Source: Lentisphaeria bacterium
GTDB lineage: Bacteria > Verrucomicrobiota > Lentisphaeria > Victivallales > GWF2-50-93
NCBI GenBank assembly: GCA_020056205.1
Contig: JAGVIF010000526.1
Span: 1-6,493, forward strand
Length of the DNA: 6,493 nt
Reading direction: 5' to 3'
Part shown: positions 6,038 through 6,493 of the stretch, one piece after another
Layout: each line of letters starts with the position of its first letter
Position numbering within the stretch: position 1 is the first letter of the stretch
Translations under genes and position numbers: made by a program
The notes under the pieces: generated by a model
Seen by the model: the letters and a program-made list of their open reading frames with translations, nothing else
Databases searched by the model: none
Told to the model about the DNA's origin: nothing

Positions 6038-6493
6038 ATGAAAAAGACTCTTGATGAATTCGATGCCGCGATGAAAAAATCAGCGAATATGCTTTCAAAA
6101 AGAATGCACTCGTCCGCAGAGGTCGGGCACAAACTCAGGCGCTCCGGCTACTCCGGGGAAATTATAACTAAAGTCATCACGGAACTTTGCAAACTCGCTT
6201 ATCTTGACGACGCCCGTTTCGCGTCAGGCTACGCGGCTGAACTCTCGAAAAAAGGAATCGGCAGAAATCTTGTCTTAAAAAAAATGATGGAGCGCGGCGT
6301 CCCGAAAGAACTTTGCGAGGCGAATCTGCCCTTCGACAAAGACATTGAGAAAGAAAAAGCCCTGTCTTTCCTCGATTCGAAGAAAAAACTTCTCCTCCGC
6401 GAACAGAACAAACTGAAACTCAAAGGAAAAATTTTCAGAATGCTCAGCGCAAAGGGATTTCGATCTGACATCATATCAGAAATCTTATCCGAA
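6038..6493 (+). CDS. recX: RecX family regulatory protein (3' end beyond window)
   Basis: The frame is open from ATG 6038 to the last base, giving 152 residues without a stop. RecX binds RecA filaments and limits recombinase activity in the cytoplasm. The family signature is clear: AxxMLSKRMHSSAEVGHKL near the N-terminus (about 16-33), a first three-helix repeat ending SGYSGEIITKVITEL, then YLDDARFASGYA (55-66) and KGIGRNLVLKKMMERGVPKE (72-91). The start of the third repeat is seen in KGKIFRMLSAKGFRSDIISEIL (129-150). RecX proteins are commonly about 150-170 residues in their short form, so only a few residues are probably missing. The ribosome site is weak (GGA at 6027-6029, inside the end of the upstream gene), consistent with translational coupling. 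No recA or alaS, frequent neighbours elsewhere, is in view. Confidence 0.9.
   Translation, partial: MKKTLDEFDAAMKKSANMLSKRMHSSAEVGHKLRRSGYSGEIITKVITELCKLAYLDDARFASGYAAELSKKGIGRNLVLKKMMERGVPKELCEANLPFDKDIEKEKALSFLDSKKKLLLREQNKLKLKGKIFRMLSAKGFRSDIISEILSE

Overview
The window looks like bacterial chromosome of moderate GC (roughly 45-55% by eye), with compact intergenic gaps and Shine-Dalgarno-led genes. I cannot name the organism from sequence alone. A cytoplasmic-type CBM9-like protein, a Cys-rich DUF6485-like protein, a class I ketol-acid reductoisomerase and a very large Sel1-repeat protein would fit an uncultured lineage of the PVC type (for example Lentisphaerota), but that is a low-confidence guess.

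Layout. Bases 1-336 hold no convincing gene. They contain a perfect 11-bp inverted repeat (5-40), an AT-rich patch, a REP-like GC-rich hairpin (227-246) and a candidate promoter (275-302). Bases 337-3945 (+) encode one exported or membrane-anchored protein of about 1200 residues. It has a hydrophobic N-terminal signal, two good Sel1-like repeats and a decayed third, long helical and coiled-coil stretches, a beta-rich middle, a glycine-rich hydrophobic pair, and a C-terminal region with a striking Asp/His-bearing core. It is the least explained gene here. A 32-nt perfect palindrome (3985-4016) separates it from the convergent genes on the minus strand.

The minus-strand operon reads from 5258 down to 4035: a 68-residue Cys-rich protein (DUF6485-like), then 15 nt later ilvC, ketol-acid reductoisomerase of branched-chain amino acid synthesis. 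This enzyme has all the recognisable catalytic residues, but its cofactor loop is long and acidic where NADPH enzymes carry Arg/Ser, which suggests NADH use.

A 76-nt divergent region (5259-5334) with repeated AAGTTA/TAACTT words separates that operon from a plus-strand pair: a 232-residue CBM9-like protein without a signal peptide, then 4 nt later recX, the RecA regulator, which runs off the window end. Only the ilvC product belongs to a clear metabolic pathway. No rRNA, tRNA, CRISPR array or intact mobile element was seen.
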